DNA of 64,000 nt from Microvirga aerophila. Its GTDB lineage: Bacteria; Pseudomonadota; Alphaproteobacteria; Rhizobiales; Beijerinckiaceae. Location: contig NZ_QOIO01000032.1 in NCBI RefSeq assembly GCF_003332305.1, positions 1 to 64,000 of the forward strand. The letters are read 5' to 3'. The notes beneath the pieces are model-generated. The model saw only the letters and a program-made list of their open reading frames with translations. It had not been told where the DNA came from and did no database searches. Shown here in pieces: positions 9,256 to 17,299 of the stretch (position 1 is the stretch's first letter; every line of letters begins with the position of its first letter). Position numbers and translations under genes: made by a program.

Positions 9256-10401
9256 TTACTGGATGGTACGCTCGGAGACCTTGAAGCGGCGCACCGCGTC
9301 CTGATCGATTTCGATGCCGAGCCCAGGCCCCTCGGGCACGAGAATGTGCGGCGGCCGGATGGCGAGGGGCGTCTTGAGAAGGTCATGGGACCGGATCATG
9401 CGGCCGAAGATGTCGCTTGGCCACACGCAGCTCGCGGCCGCTGCCGCCTGATGGACATACATGGCTTCGAGAATGCCGAGATCCACCTCCGAACCGTGCC
9501 AGCAGTACAGGCCCGCCATATGCGCCAGGTTGGCCATGGAGTGAAATTTAGCGAGCCCGCCATTGAAGTTGAAGCCATCGACCGCCCCATGCGCGATAGC
9601 GTTCACCGCCTCATAAGGGCGCTGCCCCTGGAACACGTATGGCAGCGAGACGTGCAGCACCATCGGAATGGACGTGAACTGACGCAGGGCCGCGTAGTCC
9701 TGAACCATCCAGCGGGCAATGGGATCCTCAAGAAGCAGGACGTTTCCAACCTCCTCGAGCGCACGGAGGATCGGCCGCGCATTGCCGGAATTCTCCCAGC
9801 GCTGGTTGGGATCGAAGATCACCTTCATGCCGGGCGCGTATTCCTTGATCTTCCGGCACCAGGCAACCACGTCGTCGTCCAGGTCGCATTTGAACTTGAT
9901 GCAGTCGAAACCCTGCTCATGGTACTGCCGCACCCATGGACCGATTTCGTCCACGGTACGGTGGCTCGACCAGGCGCTGATCTTCACATGAGAGCGGACC
10001 GCGCCGCCGAGAAGACGATGCAAGGGAACGCCGAGCGACTTGGCGTAAGCATCCCAGATGGCGCATTCGAATCCATCATATTCCCGGCACAGGGCAATGG
10101 GGAGATCCTGCAGGCACAGATCCGCGACGCTCTGGCCGAGGAGCAGATTCGAAATGCCCTCGATGGTGGCCCAGTTGTGGTCGCGGTAGAACTCGGACAG
10201 GCCGACTGTGCCGTCTTTGAGAGTCATGCGCATGATGAGCTTGGGCAGCTCGTCGAACTGGGTCGACCAGGCCTGCTTTCCGCCGACGGGCAGCATATGA
10301 AGCGGTTTGTTGAGGCTTTCCGAATTGATCACGCCCGGATGGGCCGGCACGATCACCTCCTCGAAATCGAGGCGCACGATGGTCTTGTCTTTGGAATCCA
10401 T
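9256..10401 (-). CDS. enolase-superfamily (mandelate racemase/muconate lactonizing-like) enzyme
   Basis: A 381-residue enzyme expected to abstract the alpha-proton of a carboxylate substrate, giving racemisation, dehydration or cycloisomerisation. The N-terminal capping domain is followed by a TIM-barrel part with IKFKCDLD (general base pair K169-x-K171), FDPNQRW (metal ligand D197) and LLLEDPIA (metal ligand E225). At the end of the next strand, where the third acidic metal ligand normally lies, the sequence is IPMVLHVSLP, with H250. The start chosen is the ATG at 10401; an upstream ATG at 10434 has no better ribosome site. First gene of the operon with the NTF2-RidA fusion and creatininase; divergent from an SDR. 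Substrate unknown. Confidence 0.85.
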   Translation of the reverse strand: MDSKDKTIVRLDFEEVIVPAHPGVINSESLNKPLHMLPVGGKQAWSTQFDELPKLIMRMTLKDGTVGLSEFYRDHNWATIEGISNLLLGQSVADLCLQDLPIALCREYDGFECAIWDAYAKSLGVPLHRLLGGAVRSHVKISAWSSHRTVDEIGPWVRQYHEQGFDCIKFKCDLDDDVVAWCRKIKEYAPGMKVIFDPNQRWENSGNARPILRALEEVGNVLLLEDPIARWMVQDYAALRQFTSIPMVLHVSLPYVFQGQRPYEAVNAIAHGAVDGFNFNGGLAKFHSMANLAHMAGLYCWHGSEVDLGILEAMYVHQAAAAASCVWPSDIFGRMIRSHDLLKTPLAIRPPHILVPEGPGLGIEIDQDAVRRFKVSERTIQ

Positions 10402-10539
10402 AAGGTCACCGGTCAGTCTTTGGTGACGAAACACTAGGATCAGAAACGTAGTTTAACAACGCATCTCTTCCATGAATTGCAGTTTCCCTGGCGAAAAATA
10501 TCAATCAAGCTACATTTCGAATTCACGCGAGGACGCACC

Positions 10540-11316
10540 ATGGGCCAGACGATCATCGTGACCGGCGGAGCAGGAGATATCGGACAGGCTCTCTGCCGCC
10601 GCTTCCTCTCGCATGGGCATACGGTTGCGATGCTGGACCGGGATGGCGGCGCGCTTGAGCGCGCCGCTATGGCCCTCGGCTCCCCGGCCGGTCTCGTTGG
10701 CGTCCAGGCGGACGTGACGGACCTCGCGTCCGTTCAGAACGCAGTTGCCCGCGTCGAAGGTCAATTCGGCGCAATCGACGTGCTGGTGAACAACGCGGGC
10801 GGTGTTGTCAGCCCGACGCTTGGCACGACCGGGGAGGCCGACTGGCTCGCCGATATCGAACTCAACCTCAACGGAGCCTGGCGCTGCGTGCGCGCCGTGC
10901 AGGACGGCATGGTGGCGCGGCGCAAGGGCGTGATCCTCAACATCTCGTCCGTGAATGGCTCCGGCATCTATGGTTATCCGGCCTACAGCTCCGCCAAGGC
11001 CGGCCTCATCCAGCTCACGCGATTCCTAGCGGTCGAATTCGGCCGACACGGCATTCGGTCGAACGCCATCGCGCCGGGCAGCGTCAAGACGCAGGCCTGG
11101 AAGGAGCGGGTGGAAAAGAACCCGGAGATCTTCGAGCGGCTGAAGCGCTGGTATCCGTTGGGTGACATCTGCCTGCCCGACGACATCGCAGGCGTCGCGG
11201 CGTTCCTCATCGGCCCGGACGCCCGCATGATCACCGGTGCGGTTGTCCCTGTGGATGGCGGCCTGTCCGTAGGTTCTGCCACGATGGCGCGGGAATTCTG
11301 CGGCGCTGAGTTTTAA
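10540..11316 (+). CDS. short-chain dehydrogenase/reductase (SDR), 3-oxoacyl-ACP-reductase-like
   Basis: A 258-residue classical SDR. It has the nucleotide-binding TGGAGDIG (residues 8-15), NNAGG at 84-88, catalytic serine in NISSVNGSG and the YxxxK pair Y149/K153 in YSSAK. The end (GAVVPVDGG) is the usual dimer-interface tail. The ATG at 10540 has GAGG seven bases upstream; an earlier in-frame ATG at 10477 lies in AT-rich intergenic DNA. It is divergent from the enolase/RidA/creatininase operon and convergent with the RpiR gene, with which it shares the last four bases (TTAA read as a stop on both strands). It probably oxidises a hydroxy intermediate of the same catabolic route. Confidence 0.9.
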   Translation: MGQTIIVTGGAGDIGQALCRRFLSHGHTVAMLDRDGGALERAAMALGSPAGLVGVQADVTDLASVQNAVARVEGQFGAIDVLVNNAGGVVSPTLGTTGEADWLADIELNLNGAWRCVRAVQDGMVARRKGVILNISSVNGSGIYGYPAYSSAKAGLIQLTRFLAVEFGRHGIRSNAIAPGSVKTQAWKERVEKNPEIFERLKRWYPLGDICLPDDIAGVAAFLIGPDARMITGAVVPVDGGLSVGSATMAREFCGAEF

Positions 11317-12197
11317 TCCCCGATCGGCTGGGCGTCCGTGTGCCCGTGCAAGGCCAGCAGCGTTGTCCTGATCCGGTGCAGCTTGCGGGCCGAGACCGGC
11401 TGCTTCAGGGCTCCCACGAGAGCCGACAAGCAATCGATGACGAGGAGCTGTCCATAGCGGGTTCGGTTCGGGAAGTTGAAATGCACCTCGTCGCCTGGAA
11501 TATCCAAGGGCAGGCGGATGCTGGCCTGGAGCGCGAGGGGACTGCCCGGCATTGTCACGGCGACGACGACTGCGCCGCGCCCGGCGGCGATTGCTGCCGT
11601 ATCCACGAGAGATTGGGGCTTGCCTGTCACCGAGAAGAACAGGAAGGCGTCGCCCTTGTCGGCGATAGCCGCCAGCATGTTCTGCTTGTAGGCATCGGCC
11701 GACGCCGTCACCGCAAGGCCGAACCGGAAGAGGCGGTTCTCCATCTCTTGCGCCATCACGGCCGAGGAGCCCCCGACGCCAAGGCACACGACCTTCCCGG
11801 CCTTGGCGATCACGGACGCGGCGGCCTTCAGGGCCTCCTCGTCGAGGCGCGCGAACGCCGTCGCGAGAGCGTCGAGCCCTGACTGATAAACCCTCTGCGC
11901 AATGGGTTCGGCATCGTCTGACTGAGCCTTGCGCTCCGCCTCGATATACATCCGCCCTACGGCATAATCCTGAGCCAGGCGGAGCTTGAAATCGCTAAAG
12001 CCGTCGCAGCCGATCCGGCGCGCAAACCGCATCACCGTAGGCTCGCTCACCTCGGCCTGGGCCGCGAAGGACTTGATGCTGATCCGGGTGGTGCCTTCGA
12101 TATCCTGGAGAACCATTTCGGCAACACGCCGCTCCGCCTTTTTCAGGGTCGGCGCGATCTGCTCGATACTCTCGATCAGGCTGGCGGGGCGGTTCAT
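11313..12197 (-). CDS. RpiR-family transcriptional regulator (HTH + SIS)
   Basis: A 294-residue regulator with an N-terminal RpiR helix-turn-helix (AAQAEVSEPTVMRFARRIG, about residues 45-65) and a C-terminal SIS domain (VCLGVGGSSAVMAQEMENR, VTGKPQSLVDTA), a fold that binds phosphosugars. The start is the ATG at 12197; the upstream open extension overlaps the next gene and is ignored. It lies last in a minus-strand set with the PP2C-like gene (34 bases upstream) and the periplasmic binding protein. By position it is the likely regulator of the importer and perhaps also of the SDR and enolase operon. The SIS domain suggests that the inducer is a phosphorylated compound. Confidence 0.9.
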   Translation of the reverse strand: MNRPASLIESIEQIAPTLKKAERRVAEMVLQDIEGTTRISIKSFAAQAEVSEPTVMRFARRIGCDGFSDFKLRLAQDYAVGRMYIEAERKAQSDDAEPIAQRVYQSGLDALATAFARLDEEALKAAASVIAKAGKVVCLGVGGSSAVMAQEMENRLFRFGLAVTASADAYKQNMLAAIADKGDAFLFFSVTGKPQSLVDTAAIAAGRGAVVVAVTMPGSPLALQASIRLPLDIPGDEVHFNFPNRTRYGQLLVIDCLSALVGALKQPVSARKLHRIRTTLLALHGHTDAQPIGD

Positions 12198-12231
12198 TCT
12201 CTTGTCCCGGGAACGCCGAGCGCGTTCGTCT

Positions 12232-13224
12232 TTAGAATTTGACGCCCAGATAGGTGCGGTCGTCGGACCACATGGAGGTGGTCGAGCCCTTGGGCGAGGC
12301 ATAGAGCAGGACCTTGGCCGGATCCGCGCGCTCGGCCTCCGCGAAGGCCTGCTCCCACGCGGCGACGCCGAAGTCATCCCCAGGTTTGAAGTAGCCGTCC
12401 GAGAAGATCTCGATCGTTTCCACTGCCTTGCGAGGGAGCCGCTCGACCCGGATCATGCGCTCCGGGACTTCGAAACCGTCGAGGCAGGGATAGCCGAGAA
12501 ACAGGGCGGCATTGTTCTGGTAGCCGCCTTGCGCATTGACGATGCCGCCTTGGACGAGATTTTCGATGTCCACCCGGGGAACGTGGGGCAATGCCTCGAG
12601 ATTGGCCGTAGTGGCCCGCTGCTCGATGAGCGCCATGTCGGAGGCATCAAGCGTGTCGGCCACAGCCTCCAAGGGCTGGCGGGTGCCGTGCCACGTGACC
12701 CGGCGAGACACCTGTTCGTGCTTGTCGGGATCGGCGGTTTTTCCGCCAATCACCGGCCAGGCCTGCCGACGCAGGATCGCGGTGATCAGGTCGAGGTCCT
12801 TTTCCACCCGCACGGTGTGGTCCCGGTTGATGCGCACGCCGCTGTCCCCAACCAGAACGATGTCCAGGGTTTCGTCCTGGACCAGCACGAGCGCAAGAGC
12901 CGCCGAAAGGCGCACGTTCCAATCGGATTGGGCCGCGTCGAAAATATTGTGCGTCTTGTAAGCGCCCCGGATCTTTTCCGTCAGCGTCCGGACCACGTCG
13001 AGGCCATCCCTGGGAGCATTGGGCGCGCTCAGCATGTGCTCGAGCGCGCCCTGGACGATGAAAGCCGCATACTGGCCCGAGAGCATCCCATCATAGCGAG
13101 TCCCAAGTCGGTCCGTGACCCCATCGATCACCGCATAGGCGCGGCCGGGCAGGATCACGAGGCGGTCCTCGTTGGTGTGAGGCGCGGACGGGTCCTTCGC
13201 CTCGGAGAATGCTTCGATCAGCAT
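12232..13224 (-). CDS. PP2C-like (PPM superfamily) protein in an import locus
   Basis: A 330-residue soluble protein with scattered hallmarks of metal-dependent PPM phosphatases: NED at 18-20, VIDGVTDRLG around 33-42 (a DG metal-binding aspartate), VLVGDSGVRI in the middle, and a C-terminal DDRTYLGVKF resembling the DN/DD-x-T strand. No kinase or stress-sigma partner is adjacent; instead it sits 24 bases after the binding-protein gene and 34 bases before rpiR. A phosphatase acting on the imported small phosphorylated substrate, rather than on a protein, would suit this position, but that is inference. The match to PPM motifs is partial. Confidence 0.65.
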   Translation of the reverse strand: MLIEAFSEAKDPSAPHTNEDRLVILPGRAYAVIDGVTDRLGTRYDGMLSGQYAAFIVQGALEHMLSAPNAPRDGLDVVRTLTEKIRGAYKTHNIFDAAQSDWNVRLSAALALVLVQDETLDIVLVGDSGVRINRDHTVRVEKDLDLITAILRRQAWPVIGGKTADPDKHEQVSRRVTWHGTRQPLEAVADTLDASDMALIEQRATTANLEALPHVPRVDIENLVQGGIVNAQGGYQNNAALFLGYPCLDGFEVPERMIRVERLPRKAVETIEIFSDGYFKPGDDFGVAAWEQAFAEAERADPAKVLLYASPKGSTTSMWSDDRTYLGVKF

Positions 13225-13248
13225 GATGGCTGCGCTGCTTTTACAGGC

Positions 13249-14220
13249 TCATCGGTTCTGCAGAGCCGTCTTCCACTTGGCGACCCAATCGTTTCGGTTC
13301 TGGGCCACCTTCTTGATGTCGTATTCCACGAGCTTGATCTCGCTCATCGGCTTGAGGCCGGCGCCGGTCACATCGTTGCGGACCGAGCGGCGGCCGATCT
13401 CCGAGACGAGCTGCTCCTGCACGGGCTTGGACAGAAGCCAGTCGATGAACGCCTTGCCGTTTTCCGCATGAGGCGCGCCCTTCACGAGCGCAACGCCGTC
13501 GGCCACCGTCGAGGATCCATCCTGCGGGTACACGATCGCCACGTTGCCGCCGCCCTTCACGTAGTCGAGGGCATTGTCTTCCAGGGTCAGGCCGACCAGC
13601 GCTTCGCCGTCATTGACGTAGCGCGGAACGGCGCCCGACGAATCCGACAGGTTCACGTTGGCCAGAATCTTGTTGTAGACGTCCCAGCCTTTCTCGCCAT
13701 GGCCGATCAGAACAGTGGCAAGCTGCTGGAACGAGGAGCCCGAGGTGTCGGCGCGGGCTGACGAGATCTTGCCCTTCCATTTGGCGTCGCCGAGTTCCGC
13801 CCATGTCTTGGGATAATCGGCGGGCTTCAGTTCCTTGGTATTGACCGCCAGCACCAGCAGGATGCCCGTATAGGGGATCCATTCCGGGCTCACCTTGTAG
13901 TTCGGCAGGATGGCGGCGTCTTCCTTGGGCTTGTAGGTGGCGAGGAGGTCCTTGTTGTCCTCGAGCTGCTCGCCGCCGATGCTCCAGATCACGTCGGCCT
14001 TGGCCGAGGACGATTCCGCCTTGACGCGCTTGATGATGTCGCCGGATCCGGCCTTGACCACATCGACCTTGATGCCGGTTTCCTTCTCGAATTTCGGAAC
14101 CAGCGCATCCACGATCGAGGCCTTGTGGGCCGTGTAGACGACCACTGATTTGTCCTGCGCCATGGCGGCGGCGCTCAAAGACACGAGCACCACGCCTGCG
14201 GTCAATCCAACTTTCAACAT
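13249..14220 (-). CDS. periplasmic binding protein of an AfuA/FbpA-type ABC importer
   Basis: A 323-residue secreted binding protein; residues 1-21 form a signal peptide (VVLVSLSAAAMAQ). The fold pattern (VVYTAHKASIVDALVPKFE, ADVIWSIGG, SGSSFQQLA, NVAIVYPQDGSS) is that of the FbpA/AfuA/PotD/PhnS group. Adjacent tyrosine pairs typical of ferric-ion FbpA are not visible in the C-terminal half, so iron is not favoured. Family members also carry hexose phosphates (AfuA), 2-aminoethylphosphonate or polyamines. It is divergent from the cognate ATPase and permease, and is followed by the PP2C-like and RpiR genes, which fits a phosphorylated solute. Confidence 0.85.
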   Translation of the reverse strand: MLKVGLTAGVVLVSLSAAAMAQDKSVVVYTAHKASIVDALVPKFEKETGIKVDVVKAGSGDIIKRVKAESSSAKADVIWSIGGEQLEDNKDLLATYKPKEDAAILPNYKVSPEWIPYTGILLVLAVNTKELKPADYPKTWAELGDAKWKGKISSARADTSGSSFQQLATVLIGHGEKGWDVYNKILANVNLSDSSGAVPRYVNDGEALVGLTLEDNALDYVKGGGNVAIVYPQDGSSTVADGVALVKGAPHAENGKAFIDWLLSKPVQEQLVSEIGRRSVRNDVTGAGLKPMSEIKLVEYDIKKVAQNRNDWVAKWKTALQNR

Positions 14221-14239
14221 CCCATCCTCCCCGGATTAA

Positions 14240-14276
14240 GTAGCAAAGCTACGGCATTGTTGCTGAATGCCAGCAA
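14240..14276. promoter_or_regulatory. two inverted repeats in the divergent importer promoter
   Basis: GTAGC-aaa-GCTAC at 14240-14252 and TTGCTG-aatgc-CAGCAA at 14260-14276 lie in the 109-base gap between the divergent binding-protein and ATPase genes. Both are perfect. They are candidate sites for the nearby RpiR regulator. Further along, ACGTAGTT at 14302-14309 recurs at 10446-10453 in the SDR/enolase intergenic region. Confidence 0.4.
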
Positions 14277-14329
14277 TTTTGTAAAGTCGTGCCCAATCAA
14301 GACGTAGTTATACGAAACAGGAGTGGGGC

Positions 14330-15409
14330 GTGGCCGATTTGAAGATCCAGGGTCTGGCCAAGAGCTACAGGGATGTGCGGGTCCTGGAGAACATCGATCT
14401 CGACATTGCGTCGGGGGAGTTTTTCACCCTTCTAGGGCCCAGCGGCTGTGGAAAAACCACGCTTTTGCGCACGATAGCGGGCTTCCAGCACCAGGACTGG
14501 GGCGAAATCATCGTCAAAGGCGAGCGCATCGACCACAAGCCGGCCCATAAGCGCGACATCGGCATGGTGTTCCAGGATTATGCAGTGTTTCCCCACCTGA
14601 CGGTCGCCGAGAACGTGGCCTTCGGCCTGAAGGCGCGCGCGCTTCCCAAAGGCGAGATCGAAGCGCGCGTGGCCGAAAGCCTCAAGATGGTTCGCCTCGA
14701 AGGGTACCAGGACCGCCTGCCGGCGGAGATGTCCGGCGGCCAGCAGCAGCGCATCGGCCTAGCGCGTGCCATGGCGATCCGCCCGACCCTGCTTCTCATG
14801 GACGAGCCCCTGTCCAATCTCGACGCGAAGCTGCGTATCGAGTTGCGGGAGGATATCCGCGACATCCAGCGCCGCCTCGGCATCACCACCATCTACGTCA
14901 CCCATGACCAGGAGGAGGCGCTGGCGGTCTCCGACCGCATCTGCGTCATGAACAAAGGCAATGTCGAACAGATCGGCACGCCCTTTGAAATCTACCGCAA
15001 GCCGCAGCGCCGGTTCGCCGCGTCCTTCGTCGGCACCATGAATTTCCTGCCGGGCCTGCTCGAAGGCGGACGCCTCGTCGTTGGACGCCAGACCGTTGCG
15101 TTCCCCGGCGCCGGTAGCCCCGGCATCGTCGAAGTCGCCATTCGGCCTGAAAACGTGCTGCTCGCCGGCATGGCAGGAAGCGGCCCGGCGATCTCCCTGG
15201 CGGGCGAGGTCCGCAAGGTCACCTTCCTGGGACGCGAGGCCCATTACACCCTCAAGACCGAAGCCGGAGAGATCGTCGCCCAGGTGGCCGATCCGGAACG
15301 GGACTTCATCGAGATGGAGGGCCGCCCGGTCGAAATCCGGTTGCCGCTGGACAAAATCGTCCTGTTCAGCTCGAACGGGGACGTGATCGATCTGGGAGCG
15401 GCCCGATGA
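14330..15409 (+). CDS. ABC importer ATPase (PotA/FbpC type)
   Basis: A 359-residue ATPase energising the importer. Walker A GPSGCGKT at 36-43, Q-loop FQDY near 82, signature MSGGQQQR at 134-141, Walker B LLLMDE ending at E159, then the H-loop (YVTHDQEE). A C-terminal regulatory beta domain (about 240-359, TOBE-like) follows, as in PotA/FbpC. The start is GTG at 14330 with AGGAG about 7 bases upstream. It overlaps the permease gene by four bases (ATGA). Confidence 0.92.
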   Translation: MADLKIQGLAKSYRDVRVLENIDLDIASGEFFTLLGPSGCGKTTLLRTIAGFQHQDWGEIIVKGERIDHKPAHKRDIGMVFQDYAVFPHLTVAENVAFGLKARALPKGEIEARVAESLKMVRLEGYQDRLPAEMSGGQQQRIGLARAMAIRPTLLLMDEPLSNLDAKLRIELREDIRDIQRRLGITTIYVTHDQEEALAVSDRICVMNKGNVEQIGTPFEIYRKPQRRFAASFVGTMNFLPGLLEGGRLVVGRQTVAFPGAGSPGIVEVAIRPENVLLAGMAGSGPAISLAGEVRKVTFLGREAHYTLKTEAGEIVAQVADPERDFIEMEGRPVEIRLPLDKIVLFSSNGDVIDLGAAR

Positions 15410-17058
15410 CGAGACGCCTGCGTTTCGATCTCTGGACGTTCGTGCTCATCGGCGCATGGGCGATCCTGCTGATCCTGCTGATCTGGCCGCTGTCGTCGAT
15501 CCTGCGCGCGAGCCTGCTCGACAATGAAACGGGAGCCTTCTCCCTCGTTCATTATGTTCAGATCGCCACCACGAAGGTTTATCAGCGCGCCATCGGCAAC
15601 ACCCTGATCGCCGGCTTCGGCGGCATGACCGGCGCTCTCATCCTTGGCGTGACCCTGGCCTTCGTGACCACGCGGTTTCATATCTATGGCCGCGCGCTCA
15701 TCCAGACGCTTGCCGTGGTTGCCCTCGTGTCCCCGCCCTTCATCGGGGCTTATGCGTGGATCGTGCTGTTTGGCGCAAGCGGGGTGGTCCGCAGGGGGCT
15801 GGATGCCATCGGCATTTCCATCCCGCCGCTCTACGGGGTCGCGGGTGTCATCCTGGTCTTCGCTTTCAAGTTCTTCCCGCATGTCTTCCTGATCACCTCA
15901 GGAGCGCTGGCGGCCATCAACCGATCCGTCGAGGAAGCCGCTGAGAGCCTGGGTGTTTCTCCGATGAAGCGGCTCTTCACGGTAACGTTTCCGCTGATCC
16001 TGCCGGCTATTTCCGCAAGCGCGCTTCTGACCTTCGTTCTGTCGATCGCGGATTTCGGCACGCCCCGCATCATCGGGCGCGACTTCAACGTGCTGGCCAC
16101 GGAAGCCTTCAACCTCTATGGCAGCGAGGTCGGCGGCAATCCCGGCATGGCATCCGCGCTCAGCATCGTGCTGATCATCCTGTCGATGATCATCGTGTTC
16201 GGGCAGCGCTGGGTTCTGCGCAAGAACGTGTATCACAGCAATCTGATCAAGAAGCCGGAGCGCCAGCACGTCAGCGGCCTCAAGGCCCTTGGGCTGAACG
16301 CCCTGGCCTACGCCATCGTGCTCGTCGGCGCGTTGCCGGCCATCATCGTGGTGCTGTTCTCGTTCCGCCGCACCAGCGGGCCGGTGTTCCAGCCGGGCTT
16401 GAGCCTCCAAAGCTACGAGAGGGTGATCTCGACGGTGTCGGACCCGATCTGGAACACGCTCATCTTCTCGTCGATCGCGGTGGTGGCCATCGTCATTACA
16501 GGCACCCTGATCGGCTATCTGATCTCCCGGCGGCCGAGCATCGCCACGGGCGCGCTCGATGCGATCCTCATGGTTCCCTACGTGGTCCCGGGAATCGTGA
16601 TGGGCATCGCCTTCATCACGCGCTTCAACGATCCGCCGTTCGCGCTGACCGGCACGGGCCTCATCATCATCATGGCGGTGTTCATCCGGCGTCTGCCCTA
16701 TTCGGCGCGTTCGGTGGCAGCCTCCTTGAAACAGGTGGGACCGAACCTGGAGGACGCGGCCGTAAGCCTTGGCTATTCGCCCGGCAAGGCCTTCATGAAG
16801 GTGACGGTTCCGTTGATCGTGCCCGGCATTCTGGCCGGCGCGCTCATGAGCTTCGTGACCGCCATGAACGAGCTTTCATCCTCCCTGGTGCTTTATGTGG
16901 GCCGTACGATCACCATGCCGGTCCGCATCTATCTTTCGGTCATGGATGGCGAATACGGCACGGCCTCGGCTCTCTCCACCATCCTCCTGGTCATGACCGT
17001 GGCGGCGGTCTATGCCGCCTTCCACCTTTCGGGCCGGAAGGAGAGCGCGCTCCTCTGA
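15406..17058 (+). CDS. ABC importer permease with two fused membrane units (FbpB type)
   Basis: A 550-residue inner-membrane protein holding two tandem permease units, about 12 helices in total, as in FbpB/AfuB. Each half ends with the coupling-helix motif that contacts the ATPase: EEAAESLGVSP around residues 180-190 and EDAAVSLGYSPG around 450-461. It starts inside the end of the ATPase gene (ATGA overlap), so the two are co-translated. Together with the divergent binding protein this is a complete importer. A 6-bp GC-rich inverted repeat (17065-17091) downstream could end the transcript but has no T-run. Confidence 0.92.
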   Translation: MTRRLRFDLWTFVLIGAWAILLILLIWPLSSILRASLLDNETGAFSLVHYVQIATTKVYQRAIGNTLIAGFGGMTGALILGVTLAFVTTRFHIYGRALIQTLAVVALVSPPFIGAYAWIVLFGASGVVRRGLDAIGISIPPLYGVAGVILVFAFKFFPHVFLITSGALAAINRSVEEAAESLGVSPMKRLFTVTFPLILPAISASALLTFVLSIADFGTPRIIGRDFNVLATEAFNLYGSEVGGNPGMASALSIVLIILSMIIVFGQRWVLRKNVYHSNLIKKPERQHVSGLKALGLNALAYAIVLVGALPAIIVVLFSFRRTSGPVFQPGLSLQSYERVISTVSDPIWNTLIFSSIAVVAIVITGTLIGYLISRRPSIATGALDAILMVPYVVPGIVMGIAFITRFNDPPFALTGTGLIIIMAVFIRRLPYSARSVAASLKQVGPNLEDAAVSLGYSPGKAFMKVTVPLIVPGILAGALMSFVTAMNELSSSLVLYVGRTITMPVRIYLSVMDGEYGTASALSTILLVMTVAAVYAAFHLSGRKESALL

Positions 17059-17299
17059 CCGGATCGCGCCTTGACTCCGCCTGAGGGCGCGCTTGCTGAG
17101 AGTACGCGGCCTCAGGATGAGATTCCCGTCTTGACCTCGGTGCGCCGTGGAATAAAAAGCAACTGTGCAACATGCGTGGATTCGTCCCGCGCTTGCGCCG
17201 GCTCCAACGCGTTGTCCTGTTGTTTTGCCTCCTACGTTTCATGAAAACGCGGGCCGTTTTCTCTTTCCGGTCCAATACCGGGTCCACGGAAGTCTTTTC

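Noticed and set aside
13249..14220. Iron(III) as the substrate of the AfuA/Fbp-type importer
   Set aside because: Common automatic annotation, but I see no tyrosine pair for ferric binding, and the RpiR and PP2C-like neighbours favour a phosphorylated solute; left open rather than called.
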